Below the pieces are notes generated by a model. That model saw nothing but the letters and a program-made list of their open reading frames with translations, had not been told where the DNA came from and ran no database searches. From Arthrobacter burdickii (GTDB taxonomy: Bacteria > Actinomycetota > Actinomycetes > Actinomycetales > Micrococcaceae): a DNA stretch of 64,000 nucleotides. Positions 34,609-45,468 of the stretch are shown here, piece by piece. Where the stretch lies: assembly GCF_030433645.1 (NCBI RefSeq), contig NZ_JAROCG010000001.1:2542001-2606000 (forward strand), given 5' to 3'. Each line of letters begins with the position of its first letter. Position 1 is the first letter of the stretch. The position numbers and the translations under genes are program-made.

Positions 34609-34959
34609 TCACAGGTGGGGCATGTCCTGCAGGAGTTGGGGCTGCCCGCGACCGGCGCGCTTTCGGACGCGCCTGCTGCGGCGGTCGTCGATGCGCCGGG
34701 TCTTGGCGGCTTCCCGCGCCGCGCGGACGTCCTCCGGCGCGGAGAACACCGCAGGTATGCGGATCCCGGGAACACCGGCGGAGGGTACCGGACCGTCGTC
34801 GCCGACGGGGGCGTTCACCGCGAGGCGGTCCATCGCTTCCCCGAATTCACCGAGAGTTCGCGCTCCCCGGCGGAAGACGCGGAAGCCGACGACGACGAGG
34901 AAGATCACGCTGACGGCCGCCAGCGCAACCCACAGCACGATCCACATCCACCAGAGCAT
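34609..34959 (-). CDS. Small single-TM protein, conserved between pafBC and tatA
   Basis: A 116-residue protein with one N-terminal TM (about 2-27, WWMWIVLWVALAAVSVIFLV), a linker, and a strongly basic C-terminal helix (KTRRIDDRRSRRVRKRAGRG). The function is unknown. Its position between the WYL regulator and tatA is common in this family of bacteria, from memory. An RNA- or membrane-phosphate-binding tail is possible but unproven. Confidence 0.65.
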   Translation of the reverse strand: MLWWMWIVLWVALAAVSVIFLVVVGFRVFRRGARTLGEFGEAMDRLAVNAPVGDDGPVPSAGVPGIRIPAVFSAPEDVRAAREAAKTRRIDDRRSRRVRKRAGRGQPQLLQDMPHL

Positions 34960-34968
34960 GCGTCCAGT

Positions 34969-36955
34969 CTAGGCCAGCGCCTGGTGGGCCCGGGCTTCCT
35001 CCAGCCAGCGCAGTGTCTCCTCGCGCAGCTGATCGGGGGCGACGACCGCGGCGGATCCGCCCAGGCTCGCCACCAGGCCGGGGATCCAGGAGGTCGAGGC
35101 CACCTTGAGGCGCGCGGCGAGCCGGTCCTCCCCGAGCTCCTGCACGGCATCGGCGTTGTACTGGGCGGCGATCCACCGTGCCCGCGGTTCCAGCACGAGC
35201 GTGACGGCGTGGTCGGCATCGCCGGAACGGTAGGGCGCCGACCCCCTCTCCCGCGCCGCGGACGCATCGTCCTCAGTGGCCGTGGCCGGCTCGTCCGTCA
35301 GCGTGGCGCTCTGGATGCGGTCCAGGCGGAAGTTCCGCAGTCCGTCGGAGTCCACGCACCACGCTTCGAGGTACCACGTGTCCTGGTGGAGGAAGATCCG
35401 GATCGGCTCGAGCAGCCGGTGCGTGATCTCGTCGCGTGTCGGGACGAAGTAGTCCACCGCCACCCGGACCCCCGAGTGCAGGGCGGCCTGCAACACCTCG
35501 AGGGTCGGGTCGATGTCGTCCTCCGTGAGCTTCGTGGCGACGGCGGAGCCGATGCGCGCCGCGTCGCCGGCGGCGGCCGTCAGCTTGGTCTGCGCGCTGA
35601 CGATCGCCTCGTTGTTCCTCATCCCGGGTAGCTCCCGCAGGGCCTGGAGCCCCACGATGAGGGAGCAGGCCTCGTCCATGCTCAGCTTCACGGGTTCGGC
35701 GAGGTCACGCGCGTTGGTCAGGTAGATCCTGCCGTCCTCGATGTTCACGTCCATGAGCCCGTCCGGGTAGTGCCGGGGACCGCTCACGAACAGCAGGTCG
35801 AGGTCCTTGGTCAGCTGGGTCTCGCTCACGTCGAACCGGCGCGCCGTGTCCCCCACGTCCGCGCCCGGGTGCGCCAGGAGGTACGGCACGAGGTCGAGCA
35901 GGCGCAGCAGGTGGTCCTGGGAGGAGGACTTCCGGCGGGGAACGGGGCGTGCGCCCGAGGTGATCTCCACGCCGTCAGGCGCCGCCACGGCCGCGTCGAA
36001 GGCTCCCTCCAGCAGCCGGGCGACCTCCGTCGCGAGCTCCTGGGGCTCCTCGACCCGCGCGTTGGTGCCGAGACCCGCGATGGTCGCCGCCATCGGGCTC
36101 GACGCGGCGTAGGGTACGCGCAGCGTGTCCCACTCCTCCCCGGTCTGGAGGACCTCGGTGTTCTTGCGGACGCGCAGCACCTGGCAGGATCCCGGCCGCA
36201 CCGCGATGACCGCGGCGCGGTCGGGTTCACTGCGGGACAGGGACGAGAGCGTGGAATTCATGTCGAAGGATGCCGGGACGTCGAACGTGCCCTTCAGCAG
36301 CACGGGCTCCCCGGTCATGCGGGAGAGGCGGAAGAAGCGTTCGGCCTTGCGTGTGGTGTCGAAGCCGACCACGTACCAGTGGCCGAAACGGGCTCCCATC
36401 CCCCACGGATGCACGGTGCGGACCTCCTCGCGGCCGGTGCTCGCCGCCCGGTACGGGAACCGGAGGGGGGGTGCGCGAGGTGAGGGCCTGCCACACGATG
36501 TCCCAGTACGGCGCGTCCGTGGTGATGCGGGGCTGGATGAGGGGGGTGAGTTCGACGGTGCCGTCCGTACTCCGCGAACTGAGCTTCCGGAGGGCACGGG
36601 ATGCCGCGGAGTCGAGCGAACCCTGATCCCACACTCCCGCGGCCAGGTTGAGGACGGCGTACTCCTCGGGCTGGAACGTGACCCCGCCGAGGCGGTAGTC
36701 CTCCGCGTTGATCCGGTACCGCTGCACGGTGTTGTCGTGCTCGAACAGGGCGTCCTCGCTGAAGGACTCCAGGGGGATGCCCTGCTCGCGGAGGGCCGCC
36801 TTGTCGCGGTCGAAGAGCTTTTCCCGCGCCGCCACCGAGGTCGCCTCGCGATACAGGTCGATCTCCTCGAACAGTTCCTCCTTCGTGAACCCGCGCCGGC
36901 TCGACAGGAGCATGATCACGAGCGTGAGGAGCCGTTCGGTTCGTTTTGCAGACAC
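34969..36955 (-). CDS. pafBC: PafBC, fused WYL-domain DNA-damage regulator, with an apparent +1 frameshift
   Basis: Two halves encode PafB- and PafC-type units (HTH + WYL + WCX each). PafB starts at GTG 36955 (VSAKRTERLLTLVIMLLSSR) and runs to about SRTPP; the same protein continues in another frame from LRFPYRAASTGREEVRTV through PafC to RWLEEARAHQALA. In Arthrobacter the two proteins are naturally fused, and the second half here has no start of its own, so this is one gene of about 660 codons. The frame breaks at a run of seven G (36465-36471, plus strand); six would restore it. A sequencing error or a real slippage mutation are both possible. PafBC activates RecA-independent DNA-repair genes, and the gene sits beside the proteasome genes as usual. 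Confidence 0.88.
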
Positions 36956-36985
36956 GGGTGAAACCCTACCTTTCCGGAAGCGGCA

Positions 36986-37027
36986 GAAGGGACGCACACC
37001 AACCGGGGTTGACGTGCGTCCCTTCTG
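36986..37027 (-). terminator. 13-bp inverted repeat after the FKBP gene
   Basis: AGAAGGGACGCAC and its perfect complement, 16 bases apart, lie between the FKBP stop (37083) and the pafBC start. It is most likely a terminator for the proteasome-FKBP transcript, so pafBC would need its own promoter, although none is obvious. Confidence 0.6.
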
Positions 37028-37082
37028 GACAGCGCCGGGCCGGCCCGGCGGATGGTCCGGGCGGATGCCTCGGACGGATGCC

Positions 37083-37478
37083 CTAGCGGACGGCGAGCAG
37101 GTCCACCACGAAGATCAGCGCCTCGTTGGGGCCGATCGCCGAGCCGGCGCCACTGGGGCCGTAGGCGAGGTGGGAAGGGATCTCGAGGCGACGGCGGCCG
37201 CCGACCTTCATGCCCAGGAGCCCCTGGTCCCAGCCCTGGATGACCTGCCCGACGCCGACCCGGAAGTCGAGCGGAGCACCGCGGTTCCAGGAGGCGTCGA
37301 ATTCCTCGCCCGTGGAGAAGGCCACGCCCACGTAGTGGGTGGACACGGTGTTGCCGGGCTTCGCCTCGTCGCCGGTGCCCTCGATGATGTCCTCGATGAC
37401 GAGGTCGGTGGGTACCTCGTGTGCGGGGAAGTCGATCTCCGGCTTCTGCCGGTCGAAGTTGCGCTGTCCGAAGGACAT
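37083..37478 (-). CDS. FKBP-type peptidyl-prolyl cis-trans isomerase
   Basis: A 131-residue cytoplasmic FKBP with a single domain. Conserved residues of the FK506 pocket are seen in STHYVGVAFSTGEEFDASWN, VIQGWDQGLLGMKVGGRRRL and PSHLAYGPSGAG. The ATG at 37478 follows AAAGGAAA; no signal sequence is present. It is transcribed with the FKBP lipoprotein gene 44 bp upstream. Confidence 0.93.
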   Translation of the reverse strand: MSFGQRNFDRQKPEIDFPAHEVPTDLVIEDIIEGTGDEAKPGNTVSTHYVGVAFSTGEEFDASWNRGAPLDFRVGVGQVIQGWDQGLLGMKVGGRRRLEIPSHLAYGPSGAGSAIGPNEALIFVVDLLAVR

Positions 37479-37522
37479 GGTTTCCTTTCGTAGGAGGTTC
37501 GGTGCCTGTGCGGGGACGCGGA

Positions 37523-38458
37523 CTACTTCGCCGCTTCCTTGCTGACGATCTCGACGTAGAACACGAGCGTCCCGGAGGGCTGGCCCTGCGAGGCGTTGGG
37601 GTAGGCCCACGGCTCGGGGATCACGAGCAGTACCTTCGAGCCGACCTTCTGCCCGGCCAGGCCCTTGGTCCAGCCCGTGATGACCTGGTTCAGGGGGAAG
37701 GTGGCGGGCTCGCCGCGGTCGAAGCTCGAATCGAACTTCTCGCCGTCGCTGTAGGTCCAGCCGCTGTACTTGGCCGTGATGCTGTCGGTCTCGGCGACGA
37801 CGTCGCCCTTGCCCTCTTCGAGCACCTTGACCACGAGGTCGTCGGACGGCTCGTTCTCGGGGATGGTGACCTCGGGTACGCCCTTGTCGTCGAAGGTGAA
37901 CGTGGGCAGCTGGCCCTCGTCGTCGAGCTTCTTCACGTCCTCGGGCGAGAGGACCTCCGGCTCCGGCGGGGGCTGTTCGGCCGAGATGACCTTGAGCACG
38001 ATCAGCTGCTCCGGACTCGCGGTCTCGCCCTCGGCGGGCTCAGGGGCGGGGCGGGTGTAGGCCACCTGCGAGCCGACCTTCGTTCCCACGAGGACCTCGT
38101 AGAGCTCGCCGTCCTGCTCCTTGAGCATGTCGTCGACCGGCAGGACCTGGGGCTCACCCTGGCTGTAGGTATCACCGAGGACTTCGCCGTCCTCGGCGTT
38201 GAGCGCGACGAGCTGGTAGTGGACCTGCTGCCCGGCCTCCACCTCGTCGCCGTCGCCCTCGGCGACCGTCTTGGCGGCGACGCCGGTGACGTCGAGGGGT
38301 GATTCGAATTCGACGTCGGGTGCTTCCTCGTCCGATCCCCCGCTCACCTTCACCGTGTCGAAGACCTCGGCGGGACCCGCCGACTTCCCCGTCGTCGTGC
38401 CGCCGCATGCCGTGAGCAACAGCAGCAGCGGAAGGAGGATTGCTAGTAACTTTCGCAC
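37523..38458 (-). CDS. FKBP-type PPIase lipoprotein
   Basis: A 311-residue exported isomerase with lipobox LLLTAC (Cys18). The N-terminal half (about 50-165) is a degenerate FKBP-like domain (EAGQQVHYQLVALNAEDG, VLVGTKVGSQVAY) and the C-terminal half (about 200-311) a canonical one (DSITAKYSGWTYSDGEKFDS, VITGWTKGLAGQKVGSKVLL). It would assist folding of secreted proteins at the outer face of the membrane. It starts with GTG preceded by weak signals, downstream of pafA. Confidence 0.9.
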   Translation of the reverse strand: MRKLLAILLPLLLLLTACGGTTTGKSAGPAEVFDTVKVSGGSDEEAPDVEFESPLDVTGVAAKTVAEGDGDEVEAGQQVHYQLVALNAEDGEVLGDTYSQGEPQVLPVDDMLKEQDGELYEVLVGTKVGSQVAYTRPAPEPAEGETASPEQLIVLKVISAEQPPPEPEVLSPEDVKKLDDEGQLPTFTFDDKGVPEVTIPENEPSDDLVVKVLEEGKGDVVAETDSITAKYSGWTYSDGEKFDSSFDRGEPATFPLNQVITGWTKGLAGQKVGSKVLLVIPEPWAYPNASQGQPSGTLVFYVEIVSKEAAK

Positions 38459-38491
38459 AGAACTACTTTCAGATTGGTGTCCAGTTCAGGC

Positions 38492-38536
38492 TGCCCGCAG
38501 AACAAAGGGCCCTGACAAGCCTAACGGCTGCGGGCA
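38492..38536 (-). terminator. Possible hairpin between pafA and the FKBP lipoprotein
   Basis: TGCCCGCAG (38492-38500) pairs with CTGCGGGCA (38528-38536), 27 bases apart. A second weak stem (GTTTCTC/GAGAAAC) lies at about 38541-38567. These could attenuate the proteasome transcript before the FKBP genes. Confidence 0.35.
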
Positions 38537-38601
38537 CGCGGTTTCTCCTGGGAACGCCCTGAGAAACAGGGGTCGACAGCGCGACGCGGGGCGGCAATCG
38601 G

Positions 38602-39963
38602 TCAGAGTTGCTGCAGGAGCGCCTCCACGCGCTCGTCGACTGAGGTGAAGGGATCCTTGCAGAGGATGGTCTGCTGGGCGCGGTCGTTGAGCTTGAGGTG
38701 CACCCAGTCCACCGTGTAGTCGCGGTTCGCCTCCTTGGCGCGGCGGACGAATTCGCCGCGGAGCTTGGCCCGGGTGGTCTGCGGCGGGATGTCCACCGCC
38801 TCCTTGACCGCCGTGTCGTCCACCACCCGGGCGGCTTCGCCGTGGCTCTGGAGCAGGAAGAACAGCCCCCGGGAGCGGGAGATGTCGTGGTAGGTCAGGT
38901 CGAGCTGCGCCGCCTTCGCCGAGTCGAGGTCCTCGCCCGAGCGCGCGAGGTACCGGTCGATGAGCTTCTTCTTGATGGCCCAGTCCACCTCGGTGTCGAT
39001 CCGTGCGGTGCTGCCGGTCTCCACGGCATCGAGCACCCGCTCCCACAGGTCCAGGACGGCCGGGACGTGGGCGTTGTGCGCTCCGTGCTGGTCGACGAAC
39101 GCCGTCACGCGCGCCAGGTACTCGCGCTGCATCTCGAGGGCGGTCATGTGCCGGCCGTTGGCGAGCTTGAGCAGCTGCTGCCCGGTGAGGTCGTGCGAGA
39201 TCTCGCGGATGCTCCGGATAGGGTTTTCGAGGCGGAAGTCCCGCATCATCTCGCCCGCTTCCACCATCCGCAGCAGCAGGTCGACGGACCCGACCTTGAG
39301 CAGCATGGTGGTCTCGGACATGTTGGAGTCGCCGGCGATCACATGCAGCCGGCGATAGTGCTCCGCGTCGGCGTGCGGCTCGTCCCGCGTATTGATGATG
39401 GGGCGCGAGCGGGTCGTGGCCGAGGAGATGCCTTCCCACAGGTGGTCGGCCCGCTGCGAGAACGCATAGAGGGAACCGGTCTGCGTCTTGAGGACCTTCC
39501 CCGCGCCCACGAGAAGCTGCCGCGTCACCAGGAACGGGATGAGGATGTCCGCGAGGCGCGAGAATTCGAGCTTGCGGGGGATCAGGTAGTTCTCATGGCT
39601 GCCGTAGGAGTTGCCCGCGGAGTCGGTGTTGTTCTTGAAGAGGTAGATCTTGCCGTCGTAGCCCTCCTGCGCGAGCTTGCGCTGGGCCTCCGAGACGAGG
39701 TCCTCGAGGATGAGCTCGCCCGCCCGGTCGTGGGCGATGAGCTGCGCCAGGTCGTCGCACTCCGCGGTCGCGTATTCGGGGTGGGAGCCGACGTCGAGGT
39801 ACAGGCGCGATCCGTTGGTGAGGAAGACATTGGAGGACCGCCCCCAGCTGACGACCTTGCGGAAGAGGTACCGTGCGACTTCCTCGGGTGAGAGCGGGCG
39901 TGAGTTGGGCCCTGAGTAGGAGATCCCGAATTCGGTCTCGACTCCGAAGATGCGCCGGTCCAT
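38602..39963 (-). CDS. pafA: Pup-protein ligase PafA
   Basis: A 453-residue ligase, glutamine-synthetase-like in fold, that attaches the C-terminal Glu of Pup to lysines of target proteins. Characteristic parts: [14 protein letters not shown] at the start, the ATP/metal site region [21 protein letters not shown], and [19 protein letters not shown]. The C-terminal domain contains [19 protein letters not shown]. Its ATG overlaps the prcA stop by one base (TGATG), so translation is coupled. Length and order are canonical. Confidence 0.97.
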   Translation of the reverse strand: MDRRIFGVETEFGISYSGPNSRPLSPEEVARYLFRKVVSWGRSSNVFLTNGSRLYLDVGSHPEYATAECDDLAQLIAHDRAGELILEDLVSEAQRKLAQEGYDGKIYLFKNNTDSAGNSYGSHENYLIPRKLEFSRLADILIPFLVTRQLLVGAGKVLKTQTGSLYAFSQRADHLWEGISSATTRSRPIINTRDEPHADAEHYRRLHVIAGDSNMSETTMLLKVGSVDLLLRMVEAGEMMRDFRLENPIRSIREISHDLTGQQLLKLANGRHMTALEMQREYLARVTAFVDQHGAHNAHVPAVLDLWERVLDAVETGSTARIDTEVDWAIKKKLIDRYLARSGEDLDSAKAAQLDLTYHDISRSRGLFFLLQSHGEAARVVDDTAVKEAVDIPPQTTRAKLRGEFVRRAKEANRDYTVDWVHLKLNDRAQQTILCKDPFTSVDERVEALLQQL

Positions 39964-40703
39964 CAGGTGTCCTGTTCGTGCTGGAGGAGGTTCTCGAGTT
40001 CGGGGCCGCCGACCCTGCGGAACGCGCGGCGGCTGCCGCGCAGCGTGTCCGGGTCGCGTTCCAGGAACGCGACTTCGAGGACGGAGGGATCCAGCGGTGG
40101 AACCCCGGGCTGGGTCCCGTCGGCCTGCGGACGCGAGGCGTTCCGCAGCGCCCGGGCAGCGGCCCCGACGGCCTCGGGAAGGCTGAGGTCGGAGGACCAG
40201 GCGCCGCTGAGGGAGTCGACGACGGCGTCGGCGGCACCACCCATGACCACGAAACCGGTCTCGTCGGCGATGGAGCCGTCGAACGTCAGCCGGTACAGGT
40301 GGTCGCTGTCCTGCGCGTGCCCCACCTCGGCCACGACGAGTTCGACTTCGAACGGTTTGCTCTCCGCGGTGAACACGGCACCCAGGCTCTGCGCGTACAC
40401 ACTGGCGAGCCCACGGGCGGTCACGTCCTCGCGCGCATAGGAGTAGCCGCGGACGTCGGCATAGCGCACGCCGGCCTGCCGCAGGCTCTCGAACTCGTTG
40501 TACTTCCCGACCGCGGCGAAGGCGATGCGGTCGTAGATCTCCCCCAGCTTGTGGAGCGACGGTGAGGCGTTCTCGGCGACCAGTGCGATGCCGTCGCGGC
40601 AACTCATCACCACGACCGACCTGCCACGGCTGATCCCCTTCCGCGCGAAGTCCGCGCGGTCCTTCATGAGCTGCTCGGGGGAAACGTAGAACTGCTGTGT
40701 CAT
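39963..40703 (-). CDS. prcA: Proteasome alpha subunit PrcA
   Basis: A 246-residue alpha-ring subunit of the 20S core. The N-terminal gating helix ([32 protein letters not shown]) and the alpha fold are present ([20 protein letters not shown]). No N-terminal catalytic Thr, as expected for alpha. The C-terminal tail extends to EHEQDT. It follows prcB with only 3 bp between and is coupled to pafA. Confidence 0.96.
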   Translation of the reverse strand: MTQQFYVSPEQLMKDRADFARKGISRGRSVVVMSCRDGIALVAENASPSLHKLGEIYDRIAFAAVGKYNEFESLRQAGVRYADVRGYSYAREDVTARGLASVYAQSLGAVFTAESKPFEVELVVAEVGHAQDSDHLYRLTFDGSIADETGFVVMGGAADAVVDSLSGAWSSDLSLPEAVGAAARALRNASRPQADGTQPGVPPLDPSVLEVAFLERDPDTLRGSRRAFRRVGGPELENLLQHEQDT

Positions 40704-40706
40704 GGC

Positions 40707-41534
40707 CTATGCCTCCCGGCCCGCCGCGGAGCGGGCTTCGATGATGGTGTGCGCCGCGGACTCGAGGTCGCGCTCCGGGATGCGCCGCGCTCCGGCCCCG
40801 TCCACGACGTAGACGACGGGCCAGAGGGCACGGACGGTGTCCGGACCGCCGGTCGCGGAGTCGTCGTCGGCCGCGTCGTAGAGGGACTCGACGGCGACAC
40901 GCACCGCCGACGCCTCGGTCAGGCGCGGGTTCCACAGCTTCTTGAGCGCACCCCGCGCGAAGACCGAGCCGGACCCGACCGAGTGGTGTTCGTGCTCCTC
41001 GTAGCGTCCGCCGGTGACGTCGAACGAGAACAGCCTCCCGAGGTGGCGGTCCGTGTCGAAGCCGGCGAAGAGCGGCACCACGGCGAGTCCCTGCATCGCC
41101 ATGGGGAGGTTCTGCCGGACCATGGCGGCGAGGCGGTTGGCCTTGCCGTCGAGGCTCATCATGGTCGCTTCGATCTTCTCGTAGTGCTCGAGTTCCACCT
41201 GGAACAGTCGCGTCAGGTCGAGGCCGATCCCGGCGCTGCCGGCGATCCCCAGCACGGAGTACCGGTCGGCGGGGAACACCTTCTCGATGTGGCGGCTCGC
41301 GATCACGTTGCCCATCGTGGCCCGCCGGTCGCCGGCCATCAGCACGCCGCCGGGGAAGGTCAGCGAGACGATCGTCGTGGCGTGCGGCGCCAGGTGCGAG
41401 GCGTCGGTGGACGCGGTCACCGGACCGAGCGTCCGGTTCGACGGCAGCAGCCCGGGATGGTGGGCGCCCAGGAAGTCGGCAAAGGATGTCGAGGCGGCCC
41501 GGGGAACCGCAGCTGCTGCATCATCCGGGAGCAT
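40707..41534 (-). CDS. prcB: Proteasome beta subunit PrcB (catalytic)
   Basis: A 275-residue Ntn-hydrolase. A propeptide of about 52 residues is removed autocatalytically to expose the catalytic Thr in [10 protein letters not shown]. The active-site core [14 protein letters not shown] (Asp and Lys/Arg elements) and [16 protein letters not shown] are intact. The ATG at 41534 lies 3 bp after the pup stop. Together with PrcA it forms the 20S particle that degrades pupylated proteins delivered by ARC. Confidence 0.96.
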   Translation of the reverse strand: MLPDDAAAAVPRAASTSFADFLGAHHPGLLPSNRTLGPVTASTDASHLAPHATTIVSLTFPGGVLMAGDRRATMGNVIASRHIEKVFPADRYSVLGIAGSAGIGLDLTRLFQVELEHYEKIEATMMSLDGKANRLAAMVRQNLPMAMQGLAVVPLFAGFDTDRHLGRLFSFDVTGGRYEEHEHHSVGSGSVFARGALKKLWNPRLTEASAVRVAVESLYDAADDDSATGGPDTVRALWPVVYVVDGAGARRIPERDLESAAHTIIEARSAAGREA

Positions 41535-41537
41535 CCG

Positions 41538-41741
41538 CTACTGGCCGCCCTTCTGCACGAACCCGCGCACGAACTCCTCGGCGTTGGACTCGAGGACGCC
41601 GTCGATCTCGTCGAGCAGATCGTCGACGCCCTGGGTCTGGGTGGAGTCCTGCGCCGCGGGAGCGGCGGGGGCGGGCTCGGGGGTCTCCTCCTCCACTTCC
41701 GTGGACGATCCGCCGGTATTGATGCGGTCCTGTGTCGCCAT
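41538..41741 (-). CDS. pup: Prokaryotic ubiquitin-like protein Pup
   Basis: A 67-residue intrinsically disordered modifier, MATQDRINTGGSS at the start, a Glu/Pro/Ala-rich centre, and the conserved C-terminal part DDLLDEIDGVLESNAEEF ending GGQ. The terminal Gln must be deamidated to Glu by Dop before ligation by PafA. The ATG at 41741 has GAGAGGG upstream; an in-frame start 10 codons earlier is unlikely. Order dop-pup-prcB-prcA is standard. Confidence 0.97.
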   Translation of the reverse strand: MATQDRINTGGSSTEVEEETPEPAPAAPAAQDSTQTQGVDDLLDEIDGVLESNAEEFVRGFVQKGGQ

Positions 41742-41786
41742 GATGGCCACCCTCTCCGTGTTCGTGATCACTTCAGTGATCTGGTC

Positions 41787-43433
41787 CTATGGTGCCACGC
41801 GCCGATCCGGGTCGCTCAACAATCGGGCGAGGAAATCCTCGGCATCGGCCGCCACGTCGAACAACTCCTCTGTGAGCATCGCCGTGCCCCTGAGTGGCTC
41901 GCGCGTCTGCACCCGCTGCAGGCGCCGTTCCCCCGCCAGTTCGAAGATGAGGGAGTCCCAGCTCGCCCCGACGACCTCGGCCGGGTACTCGGAGATGCAG
42001 CGGCCGCGGAAGTACGCCCTGGTGTCGCGCGGCGGCTGGACGGCGGCGCGCGCGACGTCCTCGGGATGCACGAGCAGTTCGACGTCGCCGCGGCGGGCCA
42101 GGCGCTGGTAGATGCCCTTCTCGGGCCGGAGGTCGGCGTACTGCAGGTCCACGAGGGCCAGCCGCGGGTTCGTCCAGGAGAGGCCGTCCCGCGCCCGGTA
42201 CGCCTCGAGCACCTTCAGCTTGGCGATCCAGTCCACCTGGCGGGCTGCCTCCATCGGCTCCCGCCGCAGGGTCTCCAGCAGCGTCCGCCAGCGGTCGACG
42301 ACGTCGCGCGTCTGCTCGTCGGCGTCAGCAGGGACGGCGTCGAGGACCGCCTCGCAGTACAGTTCCTGCAGCTCGAGCCCGGTGATGCTGCGGCCGTCCG
42401 CCAGCCGGACGGCCGCCTTCAGTGTCGGGTCGTGGCTGATGGTCCGCAGCGCCTGGACCGGGTCCTCCAGCGTGGGAGCCGGCGCGAGGCCCTGCTCGAC
42501 CAGCGCGAGGACGAGGGACGTCGTCCCCAGCTTGAGGTAATTGGACACCTCGTTCAGGTTGGCGTCACCGATGATGACATGCAGCCGCCGGTATTTCTCC
42601 GCCACCGCGTGCGGCTCGTCACGCGTGTTGATGATGGGCCGGCGGACGGTCGTCTCCAGTCCGATCTCGTTCTCGAAGAAGTCCGCCCGCTGGCTGATCT
42701 GGAAGCCGGGCTCCTGGTTGAGCGGGCCCTTGCCGACGCGTCCGGCGCCGCAGATGACCTGCCGGGAGACGAAGAAGGGAATGAGGGTCTCGGCGAGCTT
42801 CGAGAACGGGACGCTCCGGGGCACGAGGTAGTTCTCGTGCGACCCGTAGGAGACGCTCTTGTTGTCCGTGTTGTTCTTGTACAGGATCACGGGCGAGAAG
42901 CCCGGCGTGGTTCCGATCCGCTCCATCGCAGCGACGGCGACGTGGTCCCCCGCCCGGTCCCAGAGGACGGCGTCGAGAGGATTCGTCACCTCGGGTGACG
43001 AATACTCGGGGTGGGCGTGGTCGACGTACAGCCGCGCCCCGTTGTTCAGGACGAGGTTCATGAGCACGGCCGCCTCGGCGGCCTCGCCGCGTTCGAGGGC
43101 GATCTGTTCGGCGGTGAGTTCGGGCGGCTCGTCGGTCAGCTGGCTCGGATGCGCACTGGCCCGGTCCATCCGGAACCCGCGGGCGTCCGTCAGCGGGGTC
43201 TCGTCCGTATAGTCCCAGCGGGTCCCCGCGAGGTTGCCGAGCCCTTCCCGCAGCGTGGCCGCATAGGCGTTGACCACCTGGGAGGACAGCAGCGTCGGAT
43301 TGGCCGACGGCAAAGCGGGCGCGATGATGCCGTACTCCGTCTCCGTCCCCATCACCCGGTGGACCGAGACCCCCTCGCCGACCGCCGGCGATGCGCTGCG
43401 CCGACCGGCCCGTCGTCCCCCCGTTTCAATCAC
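41787..43433 (-). CDS. dop: Deamidase/depupylase Dop
   Basis: A 548-residue PafA homologue that deamidates Pup-Gln and removes Pup from proteins. Family motifs: [11 protein letters not shown], the [18 protein letters not shown] segment, [20 protein letters not shown], and the Dop-specific loop near residues 70-100 ([20 protein letters not shown]). The GTG at 43433 forms a GTGA overlap with the stop of the ARC gene, which argues for this start; it adds 27 residues before VMGTETEYG, where many homologues begin. An ATG at 43352 is the alternative. Confidence 0.95.
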   Translation of the reverse strand: MIETGGRRAGRRSASPAVGEGVSVHRVMGTETEYGIIAPALPSANPTLLSSQVVNAYAATLREGLGNLAGTRWDYTDETPLTDARGFRMDRASAHPSQLTDEPPELTAEQIALERGEAAEAAVLMNLVLNNGARLYVDHAHPEYSSPEVTNPLDAVLWDRAGDHVAVAAMERIGTTPGFSPVILYKNNTDNKSVSYGSHENYLVPRSVPFSKLAETLIPFFVSRQVICGAGRVGKGPLNQEPGFQISQRADFFENEIGLETTVRRPIINTRDEPHAVAEKYRRLHVIIGDANLNEVSNYLKLGTTSLVLALVEQGLAPAPTLEDPVQALRTISHDPTLKAAVRLADGRSITGLELQELYCEAVLDAVPADADEQTRDVVDRWRTLLETLRREPMEAARQVDWIAKLKVLEAYRARDGLSWTNPRLALVDLQYADLRPEKGIYQRLARRGDVELLVHPEDVARAAVQPPRDTRAYFRGRCISEYPAEVVGASWDSLIFELAGERRLQRVQTREPLRGTAMLTEELFDVAADAEDFLARLLSDPDRRVAP

Positions 43434-45187
43434 AGATACTGGCCCGTATTCGCCGTCGTCTCGATCGACTTGCCCGGCTCCTGGCCGGCCTTGCCCTGCA
43501 CGATCGTCCGGATGTACGTGATGCGCTCGCCCTTCTTGCCGGAGATGCGCGCCCAGTCGTCGGGGTTGGTGGTGTTCGGCATGTCCTCGTGCTCACGGAA
43601 CTCGTCCACCACGGCCCGCATCAGGTGCTCGATGCGCAGGCCCTTGCTGCCGTCGAGGAGGAGGTCCTTGATGGCGTACTTCTTCGCGCGGTCCACGACG
43701 TTCTGGATCACCGCGCCGGAGTTGAAATCCTTGAAGTACAGCATCTCGGTGTCCCCGTTGGCGTAGGTCACCTCCAGGTACTCGTTCCGCTTGTCCGTCG
43801 AGTACATCTGCTCGACGGTGCGGCGGATCATCTCCGCGATCGTGGTCTGCGGATCGTTGCCGTTCTCCGCGAGGTCGTCCGCGTGCAGCGGCAGGTCGGG
43901 GGTGATGTACTTGGCGAAGATCTCGGCGGCGCCCTCGGCGTCGGGCCTCTGGATCTTGATCTTCACGTCCAGGCGGCCGGGTCGGAGGATGGCGGGATCG
44001 ATCATGTCCTCACGGTTCGAGGCACCGATGACGATCACGTTCTCGAGCTTCTCGACGCCGTCGATCTCGCTCAGCAGCTGGGGCACGATGGTCGTCTCGA
44101 CGTCGGAGGAGACACCGGTGCCGCGGGTGCGGAACAGCGAATCCATCTCGTCGAAGAACACGACGACGGGGCTGCCGTCCGATGCCTTCTCTCGGGCGCG
44201 GGCGAAGATGAGCCGGATGTGGCGCTCCGTCTCGCCCACGTACTTGTCCAGCAGCTCCGGGCCCTTGATGTTCAGGAAGTAGCTGCGGATCTGCTCGAGG
44301 CCGGCCCGTTCCGCGGCCCTGGCGGCGAGGCTGTTGGCCACGGCCTTCGCGATCAGGGTCTTGCCGCACCCTGGCGGACCGTACAGGAGGATGCCCTTGG
44401 GTGGCTTGAGGCCGTGCTCCCGGTAGAGGTCCGGGTGCAGGAACGGCAGCTCGACGGCGTCGCGGATCTGCTCGATCTGCGGGCCGAGGCCGCCGATGTC
44501 ACCGTAGGCGATGTCCGGGACTTCCTCGAGCACGAGGTTCTCGACCTCGCTCCGCGGTACCTTCTCGAGGCCGTACCCCGACTTGGTGTCGACGGCGAGT
44601 GCGTCGCCCACCCGGATTTTCTCCGCCTGCAGCGGACCGCTGAGCCGGATGACGCGCTCGTCGTCCGTCCGGCCGACGACGAGCGCACGGTCCGCGCCCA
44701 GCAGTTCCTTGACGGTGACGATCTCCCCCGCCCGCTCGAAGCCGAGGGCCGCCACGATGGTCAGGGATTCGTTCAGCAGGACTTCCTGCCCGGGGGTGAG
44801 CTGCCGCACGCTGATGAGGGGGCTGACCGTCACCCGGAGCTTCCTGCCCGACTGCAGGATGTCGGCGGTGTCCTGGACGGTCGCCTCGGTGGTGGTTCCC
44901 GGCTCGGCAGGACGCCTCGGATTGACCTGCATCACGGTGGCGAAGCTGAACGGCGCCGCGCCCTCCTTCTCGAGGGCGGCCTTCAGCCGGACGATCTCCG
45001 TCCGCGCCGCCTCCAGCGCGGCGACGAGCTTCCCGTTGTTCTGCGTCGCCGAGGCGAGCTGACGGTCGATGTGGCGCAGCTTGTCCCGGAGGACGTTGAG
45101 TTGGCGCTGGGTGACCGAAGTGTCGACGGGAGGCGGGGTTGCGCCCCGCGGATCAGCGGCAGGAGCGTTGTCTTCGGAGTTCGGCAT
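43430..45187 (-). CDS. arc: Proteasome-associated ATPase ARC (Mpa)
   Basis: A 585-residue AAA+ unfoldase that recognises Pup through an N-terminal coiled coil (about 25-77, [20 protein letters not shown]), then two OB-like domains (about 100-235) and the ATPase (from about 240: [45 protein letters not shown]). The C-terminus ends in GQYL, with the penultimate Tyr that docks on the 20S core. First gene of the pup operon; no clear promoter is seen in the 281-bp gap upstream. Confidence 0.97.
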   Translation of the reverse strand: MPNSEDNAPAADPRGATPPPVDTSVTQRQLNVLRDKLRHIDRQLASATQNNGKLVAALEAARTEIVRLKAALEKEGAAPFSFATVMQVNPRRPAEPGTTTEATVQDTADILQSGRKLRVTVSPLISVRQLTPGQEVLLNESLTIVAALGFERAGEIVTVKELLGADRALVVGRTDDERVIRLSGPLQAEKIRVGDALAVDTKSGYGLEKVPRSEVENLVLEEVPDIAYGDIGGLGPQIEQIRDAVELPFLHPDLYREHGLKPPKGILLYGPPGCGKTLIAKAVANSLAARAAERAGLEQIRSYFLNIKGPELLDKYVGETERHIRLIFARAREKASDGSPVVVFFDEMDSLFRTRGTGVSSDVETTIVPQLLSEIDGVEKLENVIVIGASNREDMIDPAILRPGRLDVKIKIQRPDAEGAAEIFAKYITPDLPLHADDLAENGNDPQTTIAEMIRRTVEQMYSTDKRNEYLEVTYANGDTEMLYFKDFNSGAVIQNVVDRAKKYAIKDLLLDGSKGLRIEHLMRAVVDEFREHEDMPNTTNPDDWARISGKKGERITYIRTIVQGKAGQEPGKSIETTANTGQYL

Positions 45188-45468
45188 ATCGGTTCGCCAC
45201 TTTCGGTTCGACCTTCAGCTGTCTTCCGACCTTAGCGCAGACGCCGGTCCCCGGTGAGTACTGTTAACAACGTGCACGGTCAACTTTCCGCGCACCTCCC
45301 CGCCCCGGTGGCGCCGAACGCTCCGCGTGCCCTCCCGGACCTCTCCCCGGGCCTCTCTCCGGGGCCCTATGTCGGCCTCGGCGTGGTCGTGGCCCGACCT
45401 GCCGCCTGATCCCGACCTGCCGCGGCATACTCCTGCCCGGCCGCTGCGGACTCCTGCCCGATCCCCGC

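Noticed and set aside
34969..36997. Separate pafB and pafC genes
   Set aside because: The downstream frame has no start at the PafC boundary and contains the end of PafB; removing one base of a homopolymer yields one fused protein.
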